Part shown: positions 6,439 to 14,099 of the stretch, one piece after another | How the letters are laid out: every line of letters starts with the position of its first letter | How positions within the stretch are numbered: position 1 is the first letter of the stretch | NCBI GenBank assembly: GCA_947624125.1 | Contig: CANQIY010000010.1 | Span: forward strand, 1 to 18,552 | Direction of reading: 5' to 3' | DNA: 18,552 bases | Origin: an uncultured Bacilli bacterium | GTDB taxonomy: Bacteria; Bacillota_I; Bacilli_A; RF39; UBA660 | The notes under the pieces: model-generated | Told to the model about the DNA's origin: nothing | Database searches by the model: none | Seen by the model: only the letters and a program-made list of their open reading frames with translations | Made by a program: the position numbers and the translations under genes

Positions 6439-7989
6439 TTTGGCTTCTTCTTGAGCTCTTGTTTCTCTTATAACTGTAATTTTAATTGTGCCTGGATATT
6501 GCATTTCTGCTTCAATTTTTTCTTTAATATTACGCGCAATTTTATAACTGCTTATATCATCTATTTCATTTGGTTTAACGATTACTCTAATTTCTCTTCC
6601 TGCTTGCATTGCATAAGCTTTTTCAACTCCATCAAAAGAGGTACCAATTTCTTCTAATTGCTCTAATCTCTTAATGTAATTTTCTAATGAATCATTTCTT
6701 GCTCCAGGACGAGCTGCCGATAAAGTATCAGCAATACTAACAAGTTCGGCAATAATAGTTTTTGGGGCTTTATCACCATGATGAGATGTAATTGCATCGA
6801 TTACCGTATCATTTTCATGATATTTTTTAGCAATTTGTTCCCCAACTTCAACATGACTTCCTTCAATTTCAAAGTCAATAGCTTTCCCTATGTCATGTAA
6901 TAGTCCTGCTCTTTTAGCAAGTGATACATTTTCTCCTAATTCTGATGCCATTAAGCCACAAAGATTAGCTACTTCAATTGAATGTTGTAATGCGTTTTGA
7001 CCATAACTAGTCCGGAAGTTAAGTTTACCAACTAAATTGATTAACTCAGCATCCATTTTAGCAAGTCCCAAATCAGTAATGGCTTTATTACCAATTTCCG
7101 TTATTCTATTATAAACATCTTTACAAGTTTTATCATAAACTTCTTCAATTCGACTTGGATGAATTCGCCCATCTTTAATTAATGTTTCAATTGTTATTTT
7201 AGCAATTTCTCTTCTTAATGGGTCAAAAGAAGAAATAACAATTGCTTCTGGGGTATCATCAATTATTAAATCAACACCTGTTACTGATTCAAAAGTTCTA
7301 ATATTTCTTCCCTCTCTACCAATAAGACGCCCTTTCATCTCATCATTTGGTAAATCAATTGTTGACACTGTTTGCACAGTTACAACATCATCAGAATATC
7401 TTTCCATGCTATTGATAATTAGCTGCTTAGCTTTATCATTAGCCACGATTTTCGCTTTTTCTTCTTCATCACGAATATATTCCGCAATTTCTAAAGCCAT
7501 ATCATTTTCCACTCTTGACATAATTAAATCATGAGCTTTTTCTTTACTTAATCCACTAATTTTTTCTAATTTTTCAACTTCTTCTTTAAGAAGTTTTTCC
7601 ATCTTCATTTCTTTTTCTTGCAATTCTTGTTGTTTTACTAACAAATTATTTTCTTTTTCTTCTAAAGACATGTCCCTTTTTTGTAACATTTCTTCTCTTT
7701 TATCTAAATTATTTTCTCTGCTTATAAGTCTTTCTTCACTATCTTTGATTTCTAATTTTTTTTCTTTGATTTCTTCATTAGTTTGTTGTTTTAATTTATA
7801 AGATTCTTCCTTTAATTCTAAAAGAGTATCTCTTTTATTTTTTTCGGCTTCTTTTTTCGCATCCTCTAATAATTTATTAGCTTTACTTTGAGCACTAACC
7901 CCTTTTAAATGGTTAATAACCATCACACCAACGGCTCCGATAATAATTCCAAGAAATAGAAATAAGATAAGAACGGCAGTATCGCCCAT
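6436..7989 (-). CDS. rny: Ribonuclease Y
   Basis: RNase Y is the membrane-anchored endoribonuclease that starts mRNA turnover in many Gram-positive bacteria. The start ATG at 7989 (MGDTAV) follows GGAGTGAT; the in-frame GTG at 7998 lies within that site. The 517 residues show a membrane segment (~5-25) and a long charged coiled coil (~35-150). A KH domain carries LIGREGRNIRTFE (~222-234). An HD domain has H-S at about 336, LLHDIGKA (~363-370), TSHHGD and the family C-terminus. The gene lies directly downstream of recA, as in other Firmicutes, but has its own promoter after a recA terminator. Confidence 0.97.
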   Translation of the reverse strand: MGDTAVLILFLFLGIIIGAVGVMVINHLKGVSAQSKANKLLEDAKKEAEKNKRDTLLELKEESYKLKQQTNEEIKEKKLEIKDSEERLISRENNLDKREEMLQKRDMSLEEKENNLLVKQQELQEKEMKMEKLLKEEVEKLEKISGLSKEKAHDLIMSRVENDMALEIAEYIRDEEEKAKIVANDKAKQLIINSMERYSDDVVTVQTVSTIDLPNDEMKGRLIGREGRNIRTFESVTGVDLIIDDTPEAIVISSFDPLRREIAKITIETLIKDGRIHPSRIEEVYDKTCKDVYNRITEIGNKAITDLGLAKMDAELINLVGKLNFRTSYGQNALQHSIEVANLCGLMASELGENVSLAKRAGLLHDIGKAIDFEIEGSHVEVGEQIAKKYHENDTVIDAITSHHGDKAPKTIIAELVSIADTLSAARPGARNDSLENYIKRLEQLEEIGTSFDGVEKAYAMQAGREIRVIVKPNEIDDISSYKIARNIKEKIEAEMQYPGTIKITVIRETRAQEEAK

Positions 7990-8063
7990 TTTTATCACTC
8001 CATTTCTAAATTTACAGAAAATATATAAAATATTTAATATAATTTATAATTATCTATATTTTT

Positions 8064-8092
8064 ATTATAATAGTAATTTGGTGATTTAGCAA
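8064..8092 (-). promoter_or_regulatory. Promoter of rny
   Basis: -35 TTGCTA (8092-8087), a 17-bp spacer and -10 TATAAT (8069-8064). This gives an AT-rich leader of about 70 nt. The -35 sits immediately after the recA terminator hairpin. Confidence 0.65.
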
Positions 8093-8101
8093 GAAAAATA
8101 A

Positions 8102-8161
8102 AAGAGAAGAGAATTTAGTTTCTTCCTCTAAACCCGAAAAAAACTAATTTTCTTTTCTCTT
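8102..8161 (-). terminator. Terminator of recA
   Basis: A long imperfect stem of about 20 bp lies between 8102-8121 and 8141-8161 (core AAACTAA/TTAGTTT plus AAGAGAA/TTCTCTT), with a ~19-base loop. On the minus strand it is followed by TTATTTTTCTT. It begins two bases after the recA stop. Confidence 0.8.
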
Positions 8162-8163
8162 AT

Positions 8164-9186
8164 TTAATCTTCTTGTTTTTCTTCTTTAATAAAGCCATAG
8201 TGTTCATAAATTTTCTTTTCAATTTCTTCCGCAATGTCACTATTTTCTCTTAAAAAAGCTTTGACATTTTCCCGGCCTTGACCAATTTTCTCACCATTAT
8301 AAGCATACCAAGCTCCACTTTTTTCAACAACACCTATTTCGCTACCTATATCAACTAGTTCACCTTCATGAGATACGCCTTCACCATACATGATATCAAC
8401 TGAGGCACTTTTAAATGGTGGCGCAACTTTATTTTTTACAACTTTAATATTAGTCCGGTTTCCAAGAACGGTATCACCCTGTTTTATTTGTTCTCCTCTT
8501 CTTATATCAAGTCGAATAGATGCATAAAATTTAAGTGCTCTTCCACCCGGTGTCGTTTCCGGATTACCAAACATAACGCCTACTTTTTCTCTTAATTGAT
8601 TAATAAAAATCGCAGTAGTATTAGTTTTATTTAAAGTTCCTGATAGCTTTCTTAAGGCTTGCGACATTAAACGAGCTTGTAAACCAATATGACTATCACC
8701 CATTTCCCCATCGATTTCAGCTTGTGGTACTAAAGCGGCGACTGAATCAATAACAATTATGTCAATTGCTTCACTTCGAACTAGCGCATCACATATTTCT
8801 AAGGCTTGTTCTCCTGTATCCGGTTGACTTAATAAAAGTTCATCGATATCAACACCTAATTTTTTAGCATAAACCGGGTCTAAAGCATGTTCAGCATCAA
8901 TAAAGGCCGCTCTTCCACCCTTTTTTTGAACTTCCGCAATAGCTTGTAAGGCAAATGTTGTCTTACCTGATGATTCTGGCCCATATATTTCAATAATTCT
9001 TCCCTTTGGAAGTCCTCCGACTCCTAAAGCTATATCGAGGGCAATAGAGCCTGTACTTGTCACATCAATTTTCATATGCTCTTGGGCTCCTAATTTCATG
9101 ACTGCCCCGGCTCCAAATTGTTTTTCTATATCTTTTAGAACTTGTTCTAAGGCTTTATCTGTATTTTTTTCTTCTTTTTTGTTCAT
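8164..9186 (-). CDS. recA: Recombinase RecA
   Basis: RecA forms the ATP-dependent filament on single-stranded DNA for strand exchange and triggers LexA self-cleavage. The 340 residues are the family length. GPESSGKTT (69-77) is Walker A; IDAEHALDP, the VIDSVAALVP strand with Walker B, FINQLREKVGVMFG and TTPGGRALKF follow. The short acidic tail EEKQED is typical. The start at 9186 follows AAGGAGT. A consensus promoter at 9220-9248 and a possible damage-response box (9257-9270) lie upstream. A strong terminator follows the gene. Confidence 0.99.
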   Translation of the reverse strand: MNKKEEKNTDKALEQVLKDIEKQFGAGAVMKLGAQEHMKIDVTSTGSIALDIALGVGGLPKGRIIEIYGPESSGKTTFALQAIAEVQKKGGRAAFIDAEHALDPVYAKKLGVDIDELLLSQPDTGEQALEICDALVRSEAIDIIVIDSVAALVPQAEIDGEMGDSHIGLQARLMSQALRKLSGTLNKTNTTAIFINQLREKVGVMFGNPETTPGGRALKFYASIRLDIRRGEQIKQGDTVLGNRTNIKVVKNKVAPPFKSASVDIMYGEGVSHEGELVDIGSEIGVVEKSGAWYAYNGEKIGQGRENVKAFLRENSDIAEEIEKKIYEHYGFIKEEKQED

Positions 9187-9219
9187 AAATTTGACTCCTT
9201 AACACTCTCTGATAAATTC

Positions 9220-9248
9220 ATTGTAACTTAAAAATTTTTTAATGTCAA
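9220..9248 (-). promoter_or_regulatory. Promoter of recA
   Basis: A perfect -35 TTGACA (9248-9243), a 17-bp spacer and -10 TACAAT (9225-9220). This is one of the best matches to the sigma-A consensus in the window. The leader is about 27 nt and carries AAGGAGT. Confidence 0.85.
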
Positions 9249-9256
9249 GCCTAAAC

Positions 9257-9270
9257 CGAACCTTTGTTTT
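9257..9270. promoter_or_regulatory. Possible LexA (Cheo-type) box upstream of recA
   Basis: CGAAC-N4-GTTTT matches the outer half-sites of the Bacillus box (CGAAC-N4-GTTYG/C) except at the last base and at inner preferences. It lies 9 bp upstream of the recA -35 and touches the dnaI stop codon. The position and partial match make it tentative. Confidence 0.3.
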
Positions 9271-10169
9271 TATTTTAATTCTTCTCGATAATTATTCCCC
9301 AGAAGTTCTATATCATCCGTTAAAAATTTTATTCTTTCAATAATTCTTTTAGCTTTAACGGCATCTTCTCTTTCTTTCGTAATACTTAAAATACTTTCTA
9401 ATTCTTGAATATTTAAATTAGAAGTAAAAAATGTTGGTAAACCTCTATTCACTCTTGTTTGCAAAATCGTTCCTATTATTTCATCTCTTCCCCACTCAGT
9501 CACTTTTTCAGCCCCGATGTCATCTAAAAGAAGAAGAGAAATATTTTCTAAATAGGCAACTCTATCCCCCACTAAATCTAAATTTTCTTTTAATTTTCTT
9601 AATAACTCCGGTACATAAACTATTTCATAATTAATATTATATTTATTTTTTATTTCATTAAATAAAGCCGCGATTAAATAAGTTTTACCCGTTCCAAAAT
9701 TACCATGTAAAAATAAACCTTTATTAGTTTTATAAGGATTATAATTATCAAAATATTCTTTTAACCATTTAATGACATCTTTTCTATTTTTCGTAATTAT
9801 GACATCTTTTAACCTAGCTTTATTTAAAATACTCATTCCTGTTTCTCTCTCTTGTTCTAATAAAAGAGCTTCTTTTTTATATTTACATTCCGTATAAGAA
9901 AATACTAACTTTGCTTCTTTTTTACTTGGAAAATAAACATAACCAGGAATTTTATTTTGACAATTATATAAACTCTTACATGTCTTACAATGCGAAAGTT
10001 CTTCTAAAGAATCATATAATTTCATAATATTCATTTTGATATCTTCTTTATTAATTTTTAACTTTTTAACTAAAGCTAAAAATTCTTTATTTTCCATAGC
10101 TATATTCATTTCTTGTTCCATTTCTTTTTGTAAATCTTTAATATTTTTAATACTTTCTTTTACTTCCAT
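9270..10169 (-). CDS. dnaI: Primosomal helicase loader DnaI
   Basis: DnaI is an AAA+ ATPase that loads the replicative helicase onto DNA at the origin and at restart sites. The 299 residues match Bacillus-type DnaI. The N-terminal helicase-binding part holds the zinc-site cysteines C61, C64, C70 and probably C95 (HCKTCKSLYNC). The AAA+ domain has Walker A GNFGTGKT (156-163), Walker B LLLLDDIGAE (~212-221) and sensor-1 FFTSN (247-251). The ATG is one base after the dnaB stop, so the pair is an operon with coupled translation. The gene order dnaB-dnaI is conserved in Firmicutes. Confidence 0.96.
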   Translation of the reverse strand: MEVKESIKNIKDLQKEMEQEMNIAMENKEFLALVKKLKINKEDIKMNIMKLYDSLEELSHCKTCKSLYNCQNKIPGYVYFPSKKEAKLVFSYTECKYKKEALLLEQERETGMSILNKARLKDVIITKNRKDVIKWLKEYFDNYNPYKTNKGLFLHGNFGTGKTYLIAALFNEIKNKYNINYEIVYVPELLRKLKENLDLVGDRVAYLENISLLLLDDIGAEKVTEWGRDEIIGTILQTRVNRGLPTFFTSNLNIQELESILSITKEREDAVKAKRIIERIKFLTDDIELLGNNYREELK

Positions 10170-10170
10170 T

Positions 10171-11445
10171 TTATTTAAACTCCTTTAATAAATCTTTAAG
10201 AGCTTCTTCCTCTTCTTCCGATAGTTTACTATCTTCTATTTTTTTATCAAACCATAAAGGTGTCTTACTAACATTCTTTTCTTTAATATATTCTTTTTTC
10301 GTCATCATTTTTTTATGTTCTTTTTCGGCAAAATCCATCGCTTCACTAGCACTTTTTAGCCCAGCTCTTTTCCATTGGGCTGCAATTGTATCCACATAAT
10401 TAATATTTAATTTATTGTTATTTTTTCTTAGAACATAGTCAATTAAAACATTGACTACAGCGGGTGTTAATTCTAAATCAATCATTAAATGCTCTAATAA
10501 TTTTAAATCTCTTGGCGTAGGATTAACCCCTTTATATTTAAACTTTAAAAAATCATGGGGTGTTGTATTTTCAAAAACCGCAATAATTCTTCCTCTTTTG
10601 GAATTATCTCCTAAAGGATTTTTTAAATACTCCGGTTGCGTACGATACACAAGCGTTGGTAAAGTTCCATTTTTAAATTGATAATTTTTTCTCGCCACTA
10701 TTCTTAAACCATTTTTATCAATACTACCATCTTCATTGATAACACTGCGGATTAATTCGGTCATTTTTAACGTATCTAAATTATAAATAAAAGCTAAATT
10801 ATTAATTAATTCTTTTGTCTTTTTCGTAAATGCTCTTTCATTTATTATACCTTTAGGAATTGATGCTAAAATTTCATCAAAATTAATACGTGATAAAACA
10901 AAAGGAGAATTACTATTTTTATCTTGTAAATCTTTTTGTAAAGTAAAACGTGATGTATCATAAACATCATCTAATTTTTTGGTAATATCTAAATAATCTT
11001 TAACATCAACTTTTAAAGTTTTATATAAAGATTTTAAACTTTCATATTCTTTGTCCCCTACATTATTATATAGAACAATGTTTAAAATAGGATGATTAAA
11101 AAATTCTAAAGGGGTAAGGGGTGAATATAATTCATAAAGATAATCATTAATTTCTCCCGTTTTAACATAAGTTTTTAAAAGACCAAAGGCCTCTAAAGAT
11201 TCACGTGCTATTTTTATTTCATCAATTCCGCTTTTTAAATTAACCATTAAATGATGGTGAATAAAATCGGGACTAATAATATTGGAAATACCTAAATCAT
11301 TCCATAAAGTAAAATAAAGAGAAACAGCTAAAGAACCCATTAAAGGTTCATATAAATTCATTATTATTTGCCGGTCTGTATCAGATAATATTGTTTTATT
11401 AATAACAACATAGCGGTCAGCTGGTAAAAGAGTTATATAATTCAT
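10171..11445 (-). CDS. dnaB: Replication initiation and membrane attachment protein DnaB
   Basis: This is the Firmicutes DnaB (not the helicase), which works with DnaD and DnaI to load the helicase and binds DNA and membrane. The 424 residues start MNYITLLPADRYVVIN; the start follows AAAGGATG. An N-terminal winged-helix-like region (IMNLYEPLMGSLAVSLYFTLW at ~29-49) is typical. The C-terminal part (PTPRDLKLLEHLMIDLELTPAVVNVLIDYVL and the following INYVDTIAAQWKRAGLKS) is the DnaD/DnaB_2 domain. The acidic end EEEEEALKDLLKEF is short. The gene is translationally coupled to dnaI. The identification rests on the DnaB_2 domain together with the dnaI neighbour. Confidence 0.93.
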   Translation of the reverse strand: MNYITLLPADRYVVINKTILSDTDRQIIMNLYEPLMGSLAVSLYFTLWNDLGISNIISPDFIHHHLMVNLKSGIDEIKIARESLEAFGLLKTYVKTGEINDYLYELYSPLTPLEFFNHPILNIVLYNNVGDKEYESLKSLYKTLKVDVKDYLDITKKLDDVYDTSRFTLQKDLQDKNSNSPFVLSRINFDEILASIPKGIINERAFTKKTKELINNLAFIYNLDTLKMTELIRSVINEDGSIDKNGLRIVARKNYQFKNGTLPTLVYRTQPEYLKNPLGDNSKRGRIIAVFENTTPHDFLKFKYKGVNPTPRDLKLLEHLMIDLELTPAVVNVLIDYVLRKNNNKLNINYVDTIAAQWKRAGLKSASEAMDFAEKEHKKMMTKKEYIKEKNVSKTPLWFDKKIEDSKLSEEEEEALKDLLKEFK

Positions 11446-11478
11446 TTTTTAAGCATCCTTTCTCTAAGCATCATAAAT

Positions 11479-11507
11479 ATTATAAAGGAAACTAATTTTA
11501 GAAACAA
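11479..11507 (-). promoter_or_regulatory. Promoter of dnaB-dnaI
   Basis: -35 TTGTTT (11507-11502), a 17-bp spacer and -10 TATAAT (11484-11479), with a leader of about 27 nt. No clear terminator separates it from the surface gene upstream, so some read-through is possible. Confidence 0.65.
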
Positions 11508-11526
11508 GAGAAAGAATTGGTAATTG

Positions 11527-12516
11527 TTATTTAAATTTATAATATAAAAGTAAACTTGTTTTATTTACCTTATTTTCATCTATTTCATTAATATAATTAC
11601 TTTCAATTTCTTCTTTAGGCAATGCTCTATGATAGATTAAGGCATCTGTTACTGTTATGAGAGAATAATCTTCATTGCCAATATTTCCACCACGACCTAT
11701 TTTAAAACTTACATTTGATTGATTTATTTTGGTATTTTTAGCATCTCTACTTACTTCTACACCATTTAAATAAAGATGCTCTTTTTCACCATCAAAGGTA
11801 CCAACAAGAGTATTAAATTCTCCTATTTCAATTTTTTCTCCCTGAAGATGTTGCCAACTATTTGTACCAGAATTCCAAAAAGAAAAATGAGGAAAAAGAG
11901 TATTTCCGGTAAAAGCTAAAGTTACGCCAGTATCTATTCCATTTTCCCTAGATAAATTACCTATTATACGTGGGTAAGCTAAACGTTCAACAAATTTATT
12001 TAATCTAAATCTTACAATTAAAGATATTTGTTGGTTAAAATCATAATTAACAAGACCACAGTCAACGTAACCAAATTGTTTTTCATCACTTGTTGTTATT
12101 CCTTCTTCATTCCAACTTACAATATTATTTAACACACCATTATTACCATTACCACTTAAATCTCTTACTATACTATAATCTTTATCAAAATATAAATAAC
12201 AACTTATACTTTCAGTGGTATCTACTACTACTTTACTTTCTTTTTCATCATACTTTAAAATACCTTCAATTATATTGCCGTCTATTCCGATACAATTTGA
12301 TTTTTCGCCATTATATTTATAAAATGATTTGTTAACAAAATCTTTACTTTCAACATATTCACCATTCTCTTCGACATAAATAGCTAAACCATCATTCTTT
12401 ACAATGTCAAGTTTAACATCATCTAATACTATTTCTTTTTGAGGTATTATTTTCCATGTTATTAAACTTAGCATTATTAACAAAATAAAAAGAATTATTT
12501 TATTTTTAAATTGCAT
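11527..12516 (-). CDS. Membrane-anchored LamG-type surface protein
   Basis: The 329-residue protein starts at 12516 with GAGGAG eight bases upstream. Residues 6-24 are a membrane anchor. Residues 28-111 form the same module as in the gene at 278 (LDDVKLDI, LAIYVEE, C75, C106-YLYF), so the two are modular paralogues. Residues ~113-329 look like a concanavalin/LamG-type jelly roll: IVRDLSGNGNNGVLNN, the VDCG strand, ISLIVRFRL, HLYLNGVEVS and the final LLLYYKF. Such domains bind sugars or proteins; the ligand here is unknown. No LPXTG motif is present, so anchoring is by the N-terminus. It is divergent from the XRE regulator, whose likely operators overlap the promoter. Confidence 0.82.
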   Translation of the reverse strand: MQFKNKIILFILLIMLSLITWKIIPQKEIVLDDVKLDIVKNDGLAIYVEENGEYVESKDFVNKSFYKYNGEKSNCIGIDGNIIEGILKYDEKESKVVVDTTESISCYLYFDKDYSIVRDLSGNGNNGVLNNIVSWNEEGITTSDEKQFGYVDCGLVNYDFNQQISLIVRFRLNKFVERLAYPRIIGNLSRENGIDTGVTLAFTGNTLFPHFSFWNSGTNSWQHLQGEKIEIGEFNTLVGTFDGEKEHLYLNGVEVSRDAKNTKINQSNVSFKIGRGGNIGNEDYSLITVTDALIYHRALPKEEIESNYINEIDENKVNKTSLLLYYKFK

Positions 12517-12533
12517 ATTTATATCTCCTCTAT

Positions 12534-12549
12534 ATAACCAAATGATTAT
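12534..12549. promoter_or_regulatory. Candidate operator O1
   Basis: ATAACCAAATGATTAT. Its reverse complement matches O2 at 14 of 16 positions, and the two are 32 bp apart (about three helical turns). It lies downstream of the surface-gene -10 and just before its ribosome binding site, where bound protein would block transcription. Confidence 0.55.
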
Positions 12550-12560
12550 ATTCTAATTTT

Positions 12561-12589
12561 AATACATAACCATTTAGTTATATTGTCAA
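12561..12589 (-). promoter_or_regulatory. Promoter of the LamG surface gene
   Basis: A perfect -35 TTGACA (12589-12584), a 17-bp spacer and a weak -10 TGTATT (12566-12561). A second TATAAT on the same strand (12550-12545) lacks a good -35. The -35 overlaps that of the XRE gene on the other strand. Confidence 0.55.
12566..12581. promoter_or_regulatory. Candidate operator O2
   Basis: ATAACCATTTAGTTAT, with outer inverted arms ATAAC/GTTAT. It fills the -35/-10 spacer of the surface gene and ends two bases before the -35 of the XRE gene. This is the expected place for binding by the divergent XRE protein and for autoregulation. Confidence 0.55.
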
Positions 12590-12611
12590 GACTGTTTTTA
12601 GTTTATATGAA
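12583..12611 (+). promoter_or_regulatory. Promoter of the XRE regulator
   Basis: -35 TTGTCA (12583-12588), a 17-bp spacer and -10 TATGAA (12606-12611). The two divergent promoters share almost the same -35 bases, so they may exclude each other or be controlled together. Confidence 0.5.
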
Positions 12612-12632
12612 AAAATAATAATGGTGATAAAA

Positions 12633-12860
12633 ATGAATTTAGCAAGATTAAAAGAAATCAGAGAAGACCGAGACCTTTTACAAAAAGACATAGCAAAAAT
12701 TTTAAATATAACTCAAGTTCAGTATAGCCGTTATGAAACAGGAATAAGACTTATTCCCCTAGATAAATTAAATACTTTAGCTAAATTTTATGGTGTTAGT
12801 ATAGATTATTTAATTGGTAATACTGATGAGAGAAAACCTTATCCTAAAAGTAAATTATAA
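12633..12860 (+). CDS. Small XRE-family regulator
   Basis: This 75-residue DNA-binding protein is almost entirely one Cro/C1-type helix-turn-helix domain: LARLKEIREDRDLLQKDIAKIL, then ITQVQYSRYETGIRLI with the recognition helix, then LAKFYGVSIDYLIGNTDE. The start is the ATG at 12633 because GGTGATAA lies just before it; the in-frame ATG at 12621 overlaps that site and has none. There is no sensor domain, so it would act through dimerisation or an unknown signal. It lies divergent from the LamG surface gene, with two operator-like repeats between them, and probably represses that gene and itself. It ends in a bidirectional terminator facing trpS. Confidence 0.88.
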   Translation: MNLARLKEIREDRDLLQKDIAKILNITQVQYSRYETGIRLIPLDKLNTLAKFYGVSIDYLIGNTDERKPYPKSKL

Positions 12861-12894
12861 AAAAATGTGAGATATTTTATTATTTCACATTTTT
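12861..12894. terminator. Bidirectional terminator between the XRE gene and trpS
   Basis: A perfect 10-bp stem AAAAATGTGA (12861-12870) / TCACATTTTT (12885-12894) with a 14-base loop. A and T runs on the two sides allow action on both converging transcripts. It starts directly after the XRE stop codon. Confidence 0.88.
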
Positions 12895-13969
12895 AATTTA
12901 ACTTATCTTTCATTTCTTCTAAAAAATTACTATCAAAATAATCTAGTCCCATTGCTTTTTTTACCATTTTTAAAGTTTCATCAGCTTTTTCATTAGCTTT
13001 TTTGGTTCCACTTACTAAAATAGAATAAACATAATCTAAATCTTTTTCTAATTCTAATTTTTTATCACGAATTGGTTTTATTACTTCACATAAAATATTA
13101 GCTAAGAATTTTTTAATAACAACGTCGCCTAAACCACCTTTTTGATAATGATTTTTTAATTCATCTAAATTATTATACTCTGGTAAATATTTAGGAAAAT
13201 GCTCATTTTGACAGAAAACATCTAAATAAGTAAAGACGACATTACCCTCTACTTTACCTTGGTCAGTAACTTTTAAATGATTAGGGTCAGTATACATTTG
13301 CATTACTTTTTTTCTTATTTCTTCATCACTATCATCTAAATAAATACAATTATTTAAAGATTTACTCATTTTAGCTTTCCCATCAATACCGGGAAGACGT
13401 CTTGCTTCCTCTATTTCCGGAAGTTCTTCTTTTGGCATAACTAAAGTCTCACCATAAATCCGGTTGAAAGAATGTACAATTTCTCTTGTTTGTTCAAGCA
13501 TTGGTAATTGGTCAACTCCAACAGGAACAATATTAGCTTTAAAAGCCGTAATGTCGGCAGCTTGACTTACGGGATAATTTAAAAATCCGGATGGGATACT
13601 TTCTTCAAAGCCCCTTAATTTTATCTCATTTTTAACTGTTGGATTACGATATAATCTAGCAAGAGTTACTAAATTCATATAATAACAAGTTAGTTCCGGT
13701 AAAGCCCTTATTTGGGACTGAATTAAAATAGTGACTTTTTTGGGGTCAATTCCACAAGCAAGATAAAAAAGAGCCACTTCTAAAACATTATCTCTAACCT
13801 TTTTAGGATTAGCAAAATTATCAGTTAAAGCTTGACTATCAGCTATCATTAAATACATTTCATCATAATTACCACTATTTTGTAAAGAAAGGCGTCTTTT
13901 TATAGACCCCACAAAATGACCTAAATGAAGTTTTCCAGTTGGTCTATCACCAGTTAAAATAATGTTCAT
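12893..13969 (-). CDS. trpS: Tryptophanyl-tRNA synthetase
   Basis: TrpRS is a class Ic synthetase that charges tRNA-Trp. The start ATG at 13969 (MNIILTGDRPTG) has AGGTGAT four bases upstream; the in-frame GTG at 13978 lies within that site. The 358 residues include the HIGH-type signature PTGKLHLGH (10-18), the AREL-like tryptophan-binding region, QLPMLEQTREI and KMSKS (200-204, GKAKMSKSLNN). It is divergent from murE. The leader is only about 12 nt, too short for the T-box element that often controls this gene in Firmicutes. A TGA-decoding code is not indicated, since Trp is on TGG throughout the window. Confidence 0.97.
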   Translation of the reverse strand: MNIILTGDRPTGKLHLGHFVGSIKRRLSLQNSGNYDEMYLMIADSQALTDNFANPKKVRDNVLEVALFYLACGIDPKKVTILIQSQIRALPELTCYYMNLVTLARLYRNPTVKNEIKLRGFEESIPSGFLNYPVSQAADITAFKANIVPVGVDQLPMLEQTREIVHSFNRIYGETLVMPKEELPEIEEARRLPGIDGKAKMSKSLNNCIYLDDSDEEIRKKVMQMYTDPNHLKVTDQGKVEGNVVFTYLDVFCQNEHFPKYLPEYNNLDELKNHYQKGGLGDVVIKKFLANILCEVIKPIRDKKLELEKDLDYVYSILVSGTKKANEKADETLKMVKKAMGLDYFDSNFLEEMKDKLN

Positions 13970-13986
13970 AAACATCACCTAAAAGT

Positions 13987-13995
13987 ATTATATCA
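13987..13995 (-). promoter_or_regulatory. Extended -10 promoter of trpS
   Basis: TGA-TATAAT (13995-13987) is an extended -10 element. No good -35 is seen 17 bp upstream, which extended -10 promoters can do without. It is divergent from the murE promoter candidate. Confidence 0.55.
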
Positions 13996-14039
13996 CAACT
14001 ATGAAAAAACATATCATTATTTTTTTATTAGTGTTATAC

Positions 14040-14045
14040 TATAAT
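14040..14045 (+). promoter_or_regulatory. Candidate -10 of murE
   Basis: TATAAT, 54 bases before the murE start. The region 17 bp upstream is only a T-rich tract and shows no clear -35 box. Confidence 0.4.
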
Positions 14046-14099
14046 AAATTATTATTATTTAAATTTCCAAATAATATAATGTATAAAGGATGTAGATTT

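Noticed and set aside
14001..14099. N-terminal extension of MurE starting at 14001 with a hydrophobic stretch
   Set aside because: It has no ribosome binding site, overlaps the trpS and murE promoters, and a cytosolic Mur ligase does not carry a membrane segment.
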